A stretch of 64,000 nucleotides of DNA, from the NCBI GenBank assembly GCA_016931295.1, contig JAFGEZ010000005.1, positions 36,152-100,151 on the forward strand. Reading direction: 5' to 3'. Shown piece after piece: positions 35,736 through 44,260 of this stretch (within the stretch, counting starts at the first letter, position 1; each line of letters begins with the position of its first letter). The stretch is from Candidatus Krumholzibacteriota bacterium. GTDB lineage: Bacteria; Krumholzibacteriota; Krumholzibacteriia; Krumholzibacteriales; Krumholzibacteriaceae. The notes beneath the pieces were generated by a model, which worked only from the letters and a program-made list of their open reading frames with translations, searched no databases and was not told the origin of the DNA. The translations under genes were made by a program, and so were the position numbers.

Positions 35736-36565
35736 CCGACCTGCTGCACTACGAGTTCATGCGGAACGCCCTCATGGCGGCCGTCCTCGTGGGCGTGGCC
35801 TGCGGGATCGTCGGCACCCTCATCGTCGTCCGCCGCATCGTCTTCATCGCCGGCGGGATCGCCCACGCCGCGTTCGGGGGGATCGGCCTCGGCTACCTCC
35901 TCGGCGTCGACCCCGTGCTCACGGCGATCCCCTTCAGCATCCTCTCGGCAGCCGCCGTCGGAACGGTCGGCCGCCGGGACCGCGCGGGCGAGGAGGCGGC
36001 CATCGGCATCATGTGGGCGCTCGGCATGGCGCTCGGCGTCCTCTTCATCGAGCTCGCCCCCGGGTACGCCCCCGACCTCTTCGGCTTCCTCTTCGGCTCG
36101 ATCATCGCCGTGCCCTTCTCCGACGTGATCGTCATGCTCTGTCTCGACGCCGTCATCATCGCGCTCGTGCTCCTCTTCTACAAGGAACTGCTCGCCACCT
36201 CCTTCGACGAGGAGTTCGCGCGGCTCCGCGGCATCCCCGTGCGGGCGATCCGCCTGCTCGTCCTCTGCCTCGTGGCACTCAGCATCATCGTCCTCGTCCG
36301 CGTGGCTGGCATCATCCTCGTCATCGCGCTTCTCACGATCCCGACGGTCATCGTCCGGCAATTCACGCTGCGCCTCGACCGCCTGATCCTGTGGTCGACC
36401 GCGGTCGCCGTCGTCCTGACCGTCGCCGGGCTCCTCGTCTCTGCGATCGTCGACATCGCCTCGGGCGCGACGATCGTCCTCGTCCTCGTGGCCGCCTACG
36501 CGATATCCATGCTCGTCCGGTGGCTTTTTTCGCTTTGCCGCCGAAGCGAGCGGTCCCGCCCGTAG
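35732..36565 (+). CDS. znuB: Zinc/manganese ABC transporter permease (ABC-3 family)
   Basis: 277 aa from a GTG overlapping the ATPase stop. About eight hydrophobic segments and the family motifs FIAGGIAHAAFGGIGLGYLLG, RAGEEAAIGIMWALGMALGVLF, SFDEEFARLRGIPVRAIRLL (coupling region) and VAGIILVIALLTIPTVIVRQ. It forms the inner-membrane channel of the importer. No Zur or MntR-type regulator gene or operator was recognised nearby. Confidence 0.92.
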   Translation: MTDLLHYEFMRNALMAAVLVGVACGIVGTLIVVRRIVFIAGGIAHAAFGGIGLGYLLGVDPVLTAIPFSILSAAAVGTVGRRDRAGEEAAIGIMWALGMALGVLFIELAPGYAPDLFGFLFGSIIAVPFSDVIVMLCLDAVIIALVLLFYKELLATSFDEEFARLRGIPVRAIRLLVLCLVALSIIVLVRVAGIILVIALLTIPTVIVRQFTLRLDRLILWSTAVAVVLTVAGLLVSAIVDIASGATIVLVLVAAYAISMLVRWLFSLCRRSERSRP

Positions 36566-36569
36566 CGGC

Positions 36570-36598
36570 TGGAGCCGCGCCTCCCGTTCGTGTATACT
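36570..36598 (+). promoter_or_regulatory. Promoter directly before the lipoprotein gene at 36605
   Basis: TGGAGC, 17-bp spacer, TATACT (36593-36598). Only 6 nt separate the -10 from ATG 36605, so transcription should start at or within a few nt of the start codon. Confidence 0.55.
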
Positions 36599-36604
36599 GC
36601 GGAC

Positions 36605-38500
36605 ATGGTCCGCACGACGACACCGATCCGCATGGGAACGCTCGCCGCCGCGCTTTTCCTTCTCGCCGGCTGCGACGACGGCCCGGCCCGCCCCGGGATC
36701 GATCGCCCCGAGGATCCGCTCCTCGTGATCGAGGCGCCCGCCTGGACGCAGGGCATCCCCGCCTATCTTGCGACGACCATCTTCCGCTGGCGCCCCGCGG
36801 AAACCGAACCGCCCGCCGCCGTCCGCCATCTCTTCACCATGGTGACCGACACGGCCGGCGCGTACGATCCGGGCTTCGACATCGTCGGCGACCTCGCGAG
36901 CCGACCCGACCGGTACGAAAACCGCTGGTCGCGGTGGATCGCGTGGGAGGCGCCCGGCGATTCGGCGCGCATGACGGTCATCGGGGACGACGAGACGCCC
37001 GTTTCGGGCCGCGTCCATTTCTTCGCCGTCCAGGCGCGGGACGGCGAGGGGCACGTCACGCGCACATTCTCCACCGGGACGAACGCCCGGCTCTACCGGG
37101 TCGGCACGAGCAAGGGGCCATTTTTGACCATCCGCGAGCCGTCGCTCGGCGCCGAGCTGTTCGTCGGCGACAGGGCGAATCCCGCGGGCCGCGAGCTCCC
37201 CCCCGGGGCGGCGCTCCGCTTCGGGTGGCGGGCCGACGCCTCGTCGTACGGCGGGGAGATCGCCGGGTTCCGCCACGGCTGGGACGTCCCCGATTTCGAT
37301 GCGTGGACGGCGCCCTTCGACCCGGCCGACACCCGCTCGGCGACGGCCCGTTTCCACGCGGGAACGCACGTCTTCGCCGTCGAGGCGCTCGACCAGGCGG
37401 GCAAGATCACGCGGGGCCGCTTCGAGATCGTCGTCGTTCCCTTCCCCATGGACCGGCCGCTGCTCTGGGTCGACGACCTCTATTCGACCGCGGGGCCCTT
37501 CCCCGACTTCTCCTTTCCCGCCGAGCCGGACCACGACGCCTTCTGGCTCGGGCTCCTCTCGCGGGCCACGGGATTCGACCCGCTCCGCGACGTCTACGAC
37601 ACCGACGGCAATCGCTTCCTGCCTCCCGGCGCCGACCTCCTCGGGCGGTACCGGAACGTCGTCTGGACCTTCGGCACGTCGGGAACGGCGTGGGAGCGCC
37701 TCGTACGGTTCACCCCGGAGAGCGCGGTCGGTTCCTCCGCGTGGGACGAGGCGAATCTCGTCTCCTTCTTCCTCCGGCGCGGCGGGCACCTCCTGTCGGT
37801 CGGTTTCGGCGACCGTGGCGGCGGTCTCGCGGCCGCGCTCCCCCCCGCGTCGCGCATCTTCCCGATGTCCCTCTCCTGCGAGATCGCGGGCACCCGCAAC
37901 GATTGCGACGGGGACCGGAGCGGCGCGGAGAGCATGCCGGCGGCGGACGGCTGCGTGACCGTTCTCGACAAGGTCCTCGGCTCCTTCCGCGGGGATCCCC
38001 GCATGCCCGCGCGCATCCTCGACCGGCACGACGTGATGGTCGGCGCGAGGCGGGACGCGTCGGACCCGGTGAACGCCCGGTATCCCCTGCTCCCGGCGCG
38101 GCTTCCCCTCTGGTCGGAGGCGGTCGCCGAGGGACGCTGGTTCTCACCCGATTCGGCCGCCCCCGGGCCGGGCGGCCTTCCCTCCGTGGAGATCTTCGAC
38201 CCCCCGTACTGGATGGACGTCATCTCCGCTTCCTCGGCCGCGTGCTTCCATCCGATGTACCGGATGACCGCCTTCTCTTCGTCGTCAGCCGTCGACGGGT
38301 GCGCCGTGGCGCTGTGGCTCACGCGCTACGAGGACGTGATCGCCGACGCTCCCGGCGCGACGGCCGCGCCGAGCGCGCACATCGGCTTTCCGCTCTGGTT
38401 CATCGAGCGCGCGCAGGCCGACTCGCTGACCAGCGCCGTTTTCGACGCGTGGGGAATCCTTGTTTCGCCGGCGGAGACGAGGGGAGGCGACGGGCGATGA
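36605..38500 (+). CDS. Lipoprotein of unknown function
   Basis: 631 aa. A signal peptide with lipobox FLLAGC (Cys23) is followed by regions that read as Ig- or Fn3-like beta domains (IFRWRPAETEPPAAVRHLF, ARLYRVGTS, LRFGWRADASSY, THVFAVEALDQAGKIT). The larger globular C-terminal part has motifs DRPLLWVDDLYS, NVVWTFGTSGTAW, FFLRRGGHLLSVGFGDRG and FPLWFIERAQADSL. A transcript-proximal ATG without Shine-Dalgarno is used; an ATG nine codons later (36632) is an alternative. The gene overlaps the next one by 4 nt (ATGA), so the two are co-translated. I do not recognise the family. Confidence 0.7.
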   Translation: MVRTTTPIRMGTLAAALFLLAGCDDGPARPGIDRPEDPLLVIEAPAWTQGIPAYLATTIFRWRPAETEPPAAVRHLFTMVTDTAGAYDPGFDIVGDLASRPDRYENRWSRWIAWEAPGDSARMTVIGDDETPVSGRVHFFAVQARDGEGHVTRTFSTGTNARLYRVGTSKGPFLTIREPSLGAELFVGDRANPAGRELPPGAALRFGWRADASSYGGEIAGFRHGWDVPDFDAWTAPFDPADTRSATARFHAGTHVFAVEALDQAGKITRGRFEIVVVPFPMDRPLLWVDDLYSTAGPFPDFSFPAEPDHDAFWLGLLSRATGFDPLRDVYDTDGNRFLPPGADLLGRYRNVVWTFGTSGTAWERLVRFTPESAVGSSAWDEANLVSFFLRRGGHLLSVGFGDRGGGLAAALPPASRIFPMSLSCEIAGTRNDCDGDRSGAESMPAADGCVTVLDKVLGSFRGDPRMPARILDRHDVMVGARRDASDPVNARYPLLPARLPLWSEAVAEGRWFSPDSAAPGPGGLPSVEIFDPPYWMDVISASSAACFHPMYRMTAFSSSSAVDGCAVALWLTRYEDVIADAPGATAAPSAHIGFPLWFIERAQADSLTSAVFDAWGILVSPAETRGGDGR

Positions 38501-40461
38501 CGGCGTTGCGCCGGGCGGCGCTTCTCGCGCTCCCCCTCCTCGTCGCCGGGTGCGGCGACTCCCCCTCGGAACCGCGATCGGCGGAGGTCGATCTCGTCGT
38601 CGTCTCGAGACACGTGATCGTGACCGGCGGGGAGTCGGGGCTCCGGCTCCTGGAGCAAACCGGCGGGGAACTCCTTTTCGACGCCGCCCCGTCTGCGCGG
38701 ATCCCGGAGCCGGGAGACATCCTCGCGGGCGGGGAATCGGGCGGCTTTCTCGAGCGCGTCATCGGGATCGATCGCGCCGGGGAAGCGCTTCTCGTCGAAA
38801 CGGAGCCGGCCGCCCTCGTCGACGCCGTCCGGTCGGGCTCGCTAACGATCACCCTCCCCGTCGGCTTCGGCGCGCCGGGGGCCGGCGTGGATCTCTCCGG
38901 CCTCGTCCTCATCGAGAGCGCCGGCGGCGCCGTCCCGGCGAACGTCGTCGTCGAGGAGGGATTCTTCTCCTTCGCCGGACGCCTCGATCTCTCCCTCGCC
39001 GTGGCGGGCGGCCGGCTCGACGAACTCGAGGCGACCGTGACCGGCATCCTGGGCTTCGACTGCCGCTGCTCGGTCGAAGCGGACGGCGCGGACGCGCACG
39101 GACGCGCGCCGGTCGTCGAGATCGTCATCCCCTTCGCCGGCCTGATCGGCCCGCTCCCCGTGGCCGGCGAAGCGGTCCTCACCTTCTCGATCAGCTGGGC
39201 GCTCGACGGATTGACGACGGAGGGGTGCTCGGCCGGCGTCCGCGCGCTCGCCGGCGTCCCCGCGACGGCGACGGTCTCGTTCCGCGGCGGGGCGTGGACG
39301 GGATCGGGCGACCGCTTCTACGCGGGCGACGAGGCCGTGCTCGCCTGCGACGGAACGACCGGAGGCGCCCTCGCCGTCGGGGCCGTACTCGACGTCGCCG
39401 TCCGGCTCTACGACCGGCCCGCGGTGGCGATCGTGCTCGCGCCAGGCTTCGACCTGCGGACGCGCACGGAGACGCCCCCCGTCTGGTTCTGGGAGCTGAG
39501 GAGCACCTTCGCCTCCGATGCCGTCGCCGATCCGTCAGTCCTGGACCGCGGCCGTCCCCACTTCGCCGGCCCGCTCTCGCGGGAGAGCCGGATCCTCGAC
39601 GCCGGACCCTTCGCCACGGAGGAATACGCGCTCGTCGGGGGCTGGGGCGGATTGGGAACCGGCGAGGGGCTCTTCGACACGCCCCGGGGGATCGCGCTCG
39701 GCGAAAACCGTGTCTACGTCTCCGATACGTGGAATCACCGCGTACAGGTCTTCTCGCCGGCGGGCGGGTTCCTCGGCGCGTGGGGCGCCCGGGGATCGTC
39801 CCCCGGGCTCTTCGAATACCCGGGCAAACTCGCTGTCGATCCGTCGGGACGCGTGCTCGTCGTCGACACGCAAAACCGCCGCGTGCAGATCTTCGACGCG
39901 AACGGCCTCTTCCTCGGTGTCTTCGGCGCTGCGGGGACCGGCGACGGCGAGTTCCTCGAGCCGTCCGGGATCGCCGTCGACGAGGCGGGAACGGTCTACG
40001 TCGCGGACGCCGCGTCGCACCGCGTTCAGACCTTCGCGCCGGACGGTTCCTTCCGTTCCTCGTGGGGACGTCTCGGCGACGGCCCCGGCGAGTTCGACAC
40101 GCCCCTCGACATCGCCGTCCGCGGGGGCCGCGTCTACGTCGCCGAATGCCGCAACCACCGCGTCCAGGCATTCACGACGGAGGGAACGTTCCTTTTCGCG
40201 TGGGGCGGGGAGGGCGTCGATCCCGGTTTCTTCGACTGCCCCGCCGGCATCGCCGTCGACGCCGCGGGGTACGTGCTCGTCGTCGATTATGGCAACGGCC
40301 GCCTCCAGCGTTTCACCGCCGACGGCCTCCTCGACGCGGTCCTCGGCGCAGAGGGAACGGGAGAGGGACAGTTCGAACGCCCCGAGGGCGTCGCCGTCGG
40401 CGCGCTCCTCTTTCTCCTCGACACGGGGAACGACCGGGTCCGTGTCTTCGCCCCGCGATGA
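38497..40461 (+). CDS. Lipoprotein with C-terminal six-repeat NHL beta-propeller
   Basis: 654 aa. The lipobox is LLVAGC (Cys19). Residues ~20-380 form an unrecognised beta-rich region. From ~390 there are six NHL repeats such as LFDTPRGIALGENRVYVSD, FEYPGKLAVDPSGRVLVVD, FLEPSGIAVDEAGTVYVAD, FDTPLDIAVRGGRVYVAE, FDCPAGIAVDAAGYVLVVD and FERPEGVAVGALLFLLD. Each is followed by NHRVQVF or a similar string, so the propeller is complete and ends at the C-terminus. NHL propellers bind protein or RNA partners; for a lipoprotein a protein or glycan partner is more likely. It is translationally coupled to the lipoprotein gene before it. Confidence 0.8.
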   Translation: MTALRRAALLALPLLVAGCGDSPSEPRSAEVDLVVVSRHVIVTGGESGLRLLEQTGGELLFDAAPSARIPEPGDILAGGESGGFLERVIGIDRAGEALLVETEPAALVDAVRSGSLTITLPVGFGAPGAGVDLSGLVLIESAGGAVPANVVVEEGFFSFAGRLDLSLAVAGGRLDELEATVTGILGFDCRCSVEADGADAHGRAPVVEIVIPFAGLIGPLPVAGEAVLTFSISWALDGLTTEGCSAGVRALAGVPATATVSFRGGAWTGSGDRFYAGDEAVLACDGTTGGALAVGAVLDVAVRLYDRPAVAIVLAPGFDLRTRTETPPVWFWELRSTFASDAVADPSVLDRGRPHFAGPLSRESRILDAGPFATEEYALVGGWGGLGTGEGLFDTPRGIALGENRVYVSDTWNHRVQVFSPAGGFLGAWGARGSSPGLFEYPGKLAVDPSGRVLVVDTQNRRVQIFDANGLFLGVFGAAGTGDGEFLEPSGIAVDEAGTVYVADAASHRVQTFAPDGSFRSSWGRLGDGPGEFDTPLDIAVRGGRVYVAECRNHRVQAFTTEGTFLFAWGGEGVDPGFFDCPAGIAVDAAGYVLVVDYGNGRLQRFTADGLLDAVLGAEGTGEGQFERPEGVAVGALLFLLDTGNDRVRVFAPR

Positions 40462-40504
40462 GCCGGCCGTTCCCCCCGCCGCCAGCGCCATGCCGCACAA
40501 ATCG

Positions 40505-40533
40505 TTGAATACAATATCCATTTCTGCTATACT
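40505..40533 (+). promoter_or_regulatory. Promoter of the C39-like secreted protein gene
   Basis: TTGAAT, 17-bp spacer, TATACT (40528-40533). A leader of about 185 nt follows before the GTG at 40726. Confidence 0.7.
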
Positions 40534-40725
40534 AGCACTCGCGCATCCGAAAAGAACGCGGCTGCCGGAGGAGCGGCTTCCGGCCGTTATGGCATACAGG
40601 GGAAAAATCTCGCCATCGTGATTCGCCCGACGATCGCCGGGCCCGGCATCCGGCGGCGCCGCCGCGGCATGGCCGCGCCGGCCGGCGCCGAGGCCCTACC
40701 CGCCCCGACCCGAAGGAGGTCCGAC

Positions 40726-42984
40726 GTGACGACGCCCCGTCTCATCCTGCCCGCCCTCGCCGTCCTGCTCTGCCTCGCCGCCGCCCCCGCCGCTGCGCAG
40801 CTCGCGCATCAGGAGACGGTCAACGGCGAACTGTTCATAGGCATCGAGCTGTACAGCGGTTTCCGCGACACGGTCCGCGTCTTCGGGCCCTGCGAGATTG
40901 CCTGGTCCGACCCGATCTTCGCCGATCCGGGCTGGATGATCGAGACGGAGATCGTCGCCATGGACCTCGTCTCGAGCGATCCGCCCGTCCTCGTCCGGGG
41001 GAACATGTCGGGCCTGCCAACGCCCGGCGAGATCGAATTCCCGCCTCCCGATCCCGATTTTCCCGCCGAGAGCTTTTTCGACGTCTTCTTCGAGATCGAG
41101 CTCCCCGAGGAGCTGCCCGGCTTGATCCTGACGAATGACGTTCCCCTGCGCATCGAGACGACCGTCCGCCAGTTCCCCCCGTTCTTCGACCGGTACGCGC
41201 CGGCATCGCCGGCACCCGTCCCCCTCTTCGACCAGTACGGCGGTCCGGTCGGCGAGGTGACCTGGTGGCGGCAGGAGACGCTCCCCTGGTCGCCCCCGCA
41301 AGCGCATCTCCTCGTGCCGACCGTCTACGCCTCCGACGAGGCACAAGCCGACGAGACGGGGCTCGTGCACATGAGCGCCTTCCTCACGAACGGCCCGCCC
41401 CCCGGCGTCACCGAGTTCTTCTGGCGGCCGGGCGGCTCGTTCGAACCGTGGATCCCCTTCGCCCTCGACGACGACGGAAGCGACTATCGCGCCGCCACGG
41501 TCTTCGACGCCGGCGAGGGCGACGGATACGCGGCGACCCTCGACGCCAACCTGTTCGACCCCTTCGGAAGCTACGTCGATCTCAAGGTGGAATTCGACGG
41601 CGGAGCCTTCGCCGATTCGAGCACCATCTGGCTCGACCCGACGCCTCTCCGGCCCGAGATCGTCTCGAGCCCCCCCGGCTCGCTGATGGTCGCACGTCTC
41701 GGCGAGCTGCTCAGGGCGATCGTGCGCATCCTCGACGAGCAGTCGCAGCAGGCGCAGATGTGGGTTCTCCCCATCGCCCCCGACTACAGCCGGACGCTCG
41801 AGACGATCGACCAGCTCGGCCTCTCCGGCGAGACGCCGACGAAGCTCGACTCGGCATCGTGCGGCCCGACGGCCGGCGCGAGCTGCCTGAAATGGCTCGC
41901 CGACAACGGCCACCCGGCGCTCGAGCATCCGAACGGCGACGGCGCGAAGCCCGAGCAGACCGGCGCGGAGGTGGCCCGCGAGCTGCGCGGGGACGTCGGC
42001 ACGACGGGGACGGCCGGCACGTCCACCGGCGGCATGGTCGCGGGGATCACCTCGTACCTCGCGCGCCACGGCCAGACGGGATGGGACGTCTCCTACCACG
42101 AGGTGAACAACTACGACGACGTCGCCGCGATGTTCAACGAGTTCGAGTCGGACAACGAGGACGTGATCCCGCTCTTCGGCGATTCGGTGCAGACGCCGAC
42201 CGGCAAGAAGCCGCGCGGGCACTTCGTCACCCTCGGATCGAAGGGCTCCCACTGCTACGAGGTCAACACCCCCGAGTACAGCGCCTACTGCGTCAAGTAC
42301 GGTCTCGATTTCATGGATCCGTGGAACGGCGGCTCGACGGCGGACAACAACTACCCCGTCGGCACCGACAGCCAGGGACGACCGGTCCTCGAGGGCTACA
42401 AGATCGGGGACGGGCCGACGCGGGTGCAGGGATACGTGAAGGTCTCGCCGCCGTCGGACGGCGGCGGTTCGCGAGCGGCGGTGCAGGCTCCCTCGGCCGG
42501 CGGCTGGATCCTCGTCGACGGCGCGCCGGCGAGCGGCGGCGGGCTCCTCGACACGCTCGTCTGGGACACGACCGGCTTCGGCGAGGGCGTCTATCTCGTA
42601 AAGTTCGTCGCCGTGGACGCGTCGGGACGCACCTCGACCGTCTTCAAGCTCGGCGGCATCCCCGAATGGACGGTCACCGGCTCCGACGACCGGCCGCCCC
42701 TGCCCCGGAGCGGCATCCGCGGCTCGTGGCCGAACCCCTTCAACCCGGCCACGACGATCGAGTTCTACGTGGCCAAGAAGCAAGCCGTCGCCATCGCGAT
42801 CCATGACGCGGCGGGCCGCCTCGTCAGGCGCCTGGCCGCCGGCGAGGTCTACGAGGAAGGGATCCATCGCCTCGTCTGGGACGGCGCGGGCGAGAACGGC
42901 CGTCCTGTCGCGAGCGGCGTCTACTTCTGCCGCTTCGAGAGCGGCGGCGCCTCGCACGCCCGCAAGCTCGTTTTGCTCCGCTGA
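40726..42984 (+). CDS. Secreted protein with C39-like cysteine peptidase core and FlgD-like sorting tail
   Basis: 752 aa from a GTG with GGAGG 6 nt upstream. A signal peptide (LPALAVLLCLAAAPAAAQ) precedes ~350 residues of beta-rich sequence. From ~380 a papain-like fold of the peptidase C39 type is suggested: DSASCGPTAGASCLKWLA (catalytic Cys), KPRGHFVTLGSKGSH (catalytic His) and FMDPWNGG (Asp). An Ig-like stretch (WILVDGAPASGGGLLDTLVWDTT) and the tail follow: GSWPNPFNPATTI (Trp instead of the usual Tyr), GRLVRRL, ASGVYFCRF, KLVLLR. It may be an extracellular peptidase. Proteolysis is inferred from motif order only. Confidence 0.75.
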   Translation: MTTPRLILPALAVLLCLAAAPAAAQLAHQETVNGELFIGIELYSGFRDTVRVFGPCEIAWSDPIFADPGWMIETEIVAMDLVSSDPPVLVRGNMSGLPTPGEIEFPPPDPDFPAESFFDVFFEIELPEELPGLILTNDVPLRIETTVRQFPPFFDRYAPASPAPVPLFDQYGGPVGEVTWWRQETLPWSPPQAHLLVPTVYASDEAQADETGLVHMSAFLTNGPPPGVTEFFWRPGGSFEPWIPFALDDDGSDYRAATVFDAGEGDGYAATLDANLFDPFGSYVDLKVEFDGGAFADSSTIWLDPTPLRPEIVSSPPGSLMVARLGELLRAIVRILDEQSQQAQMWVLPIAPDYSRTLETIDQLGLSGETPTKLDSASCGPTAGASCLKWLADNGHPALEHPNGDGAKPEQTGAEVARELRGDVGTTGTAGTSTGGMVAGITSYLARHGQTGWDVSYHEVNNYDDVAAMFNEFESDNEDVIPLFGDSVQTPTGKKPRGHFVTLGSKGSHCYEVNTPEYSAYCVKYGLDFMDPWNGGSTADNNYPVGTDSQGRPVLEGYKIGDGPTRVQGYVKVSPPSDGGGSRAAVQAPSAGGWILVDGAPASGGGLLDTLVWDTTGFGEGVYLVKFVAVDASGRTSTVFKLGGIPEWTVTGSDDRPPLPRSGIRGSWPNPFNPATTIEFYVAKKQAVAIAIHDAAGRLVRRLAAGEVYEEGIHRLVWDGAGENGRPVASGVYFCRFESGGASHARKLVLLR

Positions 42985-43008
42985 CGCGACGGGGAAGACG
43001 GAACGCCG

Positions 43009-43045
43009 ACGGGGAGGGCCCCTTGTTGGAAGCCCTCCCCGTTTC
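43009..43045 (+). terminator. Intrinsic terminator after the C39-like gene
   Basis: 11-bp stem ACGGGGAGGGC (43009-43019) with 43032-43042, then a short T run. It lies 25 nt after the stop and between convergent genes. Confidence 0.7.
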
Positions 43046-43068
43046 GCGTCCGGCGGTCCGGCGCCGCG

Positions 43069-43401
43069 TCAGTCGCCGCGCTCCTCGACGACGCGCACCG
43101 AGGAGATCGCGCCGTCGGCGAGCCGCCGATCGATGGCCTCGACGTCGCGGGCGAGGCGGACGAGCCGCCCGGGATCGTTTTCCGCCATTCGCTTGATCGT
43201 GGCGTGCGGCGTGCCGTTTGCCGCGAGGAAACCGGCGACGCGCCCGAGGACGCCCGCATCGACCTCCTCGTCGGCGGCCAGCTCTTCGAGGCCTGCCACG
43301 AGTTCCTCCGGCAGCGGCGGCAGGCCGGGCACCGGGGAGAGAAACCACGCGGCGAGCCCCCGGATGATCGTCGTCCGACCCTTGAAGGTGATCAGGTTCA
43401 T
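43069..43401 (-). CDS. Small protein of unknown function, coupled to pentapeptide-repeat gene
   Basis: 110 aa, no signal peptide or membrane segment. Its start overlaps the stop of the pentapeptide-repeat gene by 4 nt (ATGA), so it is translated with it. The sequence is helix-rich and acidic (LPEELVAGLEELAADEEVDAGVLGRVAGFLA, then LVRLARDVEAIDRRLADG). I do not recognise a family. Conserved coupling would point to a partner of the repeat protein. Confidence 0.7.
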   Translation of the reverse strand: MNLITFKGRTTIIRGLAAWFLSPVPGLPPLPEELVAGLEELAADEEVDAGVLGRVAGFLAANGTPHATIKRMAENDPGRLVRLARDVEAIDRRLADGAISSVRVVEERGD

Positions 43402-44069
43402 CGGTCGCCTGCTTCCTTTGCGCCCGGCAGGCCCACCTTGATCATCGGGCCGAGCAGTTCCTCGTGCGAGACCTCGCGGTAGAGCCGGTTGAGCGCGCCG
43501 AGGATCTCGTATCCCACGCGCGTCGAGACGGGATCGGCGAGGACGATCTCCAGCCGGCTGTTGCGCGTGGCGATGAACTGGCTCTCGATGCGCGAGTCGG
43601 CCATCTCCTCGAAGCAGAAGCCCTCCTCCTCGGCGTTCCGGAGGCCGTCCGCCAAATCCATCAGAAGCTCGAACCAGAGGCACTTGCAGACGCAGCCCGT
43701 CTCGCCGAGGTCGGCGCGGAAGAGGATCGTGTCCTCGAGACGGGCGCCGGAGAGATCGGCCCGCTTCAGGTTGGCGCCCATGAGGTTCGTCCGCCGAAGA
43801 TCGGCGCCCGCCAGCCACGCCCCCCGCAGGTCGGCCTCCATCAGGTCGGCTCCCCGCAGGTCGGCCCCCTCGAGGTTCGCCCCCCGGAGGTCGACGCCGG
43901 GAAGAAGCGCGCCGGCGAGACGGGCGCCGCGGAGATTCGCGCCGCGCAGCCGGCGGTTCGAGATCCGACGCCCGGAGAGGTCGGGAACGGCGCGCGGGTC
44001 CGACTGGCGCCACTCGTTCCATACCCTGACGCTTTTCTCGATGAGCTCGGCATGCGCCTGCTCGGCCAT
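43398..44069 (-). CDS. Pentapeptide-repeat protein
   Basis: 223 aa, cytoplasmic by sequence. Residues ~30-120 are about 17 pentapeptides of the A(D/N)LxX type (LRGANLRGARLAGALL, GADLRGADLMEADLRGAWLAGADL), forming a right-handed quadrilateral helix. A non-repeat C-terminal domain of ~100 residues follows (CVCKCLWFELLMDLADGL, SRLEIVLADPVSTRVGYEILGALNRLYREV). Its CxCxC could bind metal. The N-terminal ~30 residues are helical (HAELIEKSVRVWNEWRQSDP). Such proteins range from gyrase-protecting factors to scaffolds; nothing here decides between these. Confidence 0.85.
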   Translation of the reverse strand: MAEQAHAELIEKSVRVWNEWRQSDPRAVPDLSGRRISNRRLRGANLRGARLAGALLPGVDLRGANLEGADLRGADLMEADLRGAWLAGADLRRTNLMGANLKRADLSGARLEDTILFRADLGETGCVCKCLWFELLMDLADGLRNAEEEGFCFEEMADSRIESQFIATRNSRLEIVLADPVSTRVGYEILGALNRLYREVSHEELLGPMIKVGLPGAKEAGDR

Positions 44070-44199
44070 CGTCAGCCTTTCGCGACCAATCCGCTTTCCG
44101 CCACAATCCTGTATACGTTCGGATGATGGTCCCGTTTCGAACGATTTTCAAACGCGTTTTCGGCTCCGGCCCGGCCGTCGCGGCCGGGGAGGCATTCTG

Positions 44200-44229
44200 C
44201 TGACGCGCGCGCGGCCGGCATGCTATACT
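44200..44229 (+). promoter_or_regulatory. Promoter of trkH-trkA
   Basis: CTGACG, 18-bp spacer, TATACT (44224-44229), 31 nt upstream of the TTG start. Confidence 0.55.
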
Positions 44230-44260
44230 CCGGCCTGGCCTTGTCTCGAGGGAGTTCGCA

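Noticed and set aside
35624-38029. 801-codon minus-strand frame opposite znuC-znuB and the lipoprotein gene
   Set aside because: Low-complexity Asp/Glu/Arg/Gly composition. The opposite strand encodes an unmistakable ABC importer.
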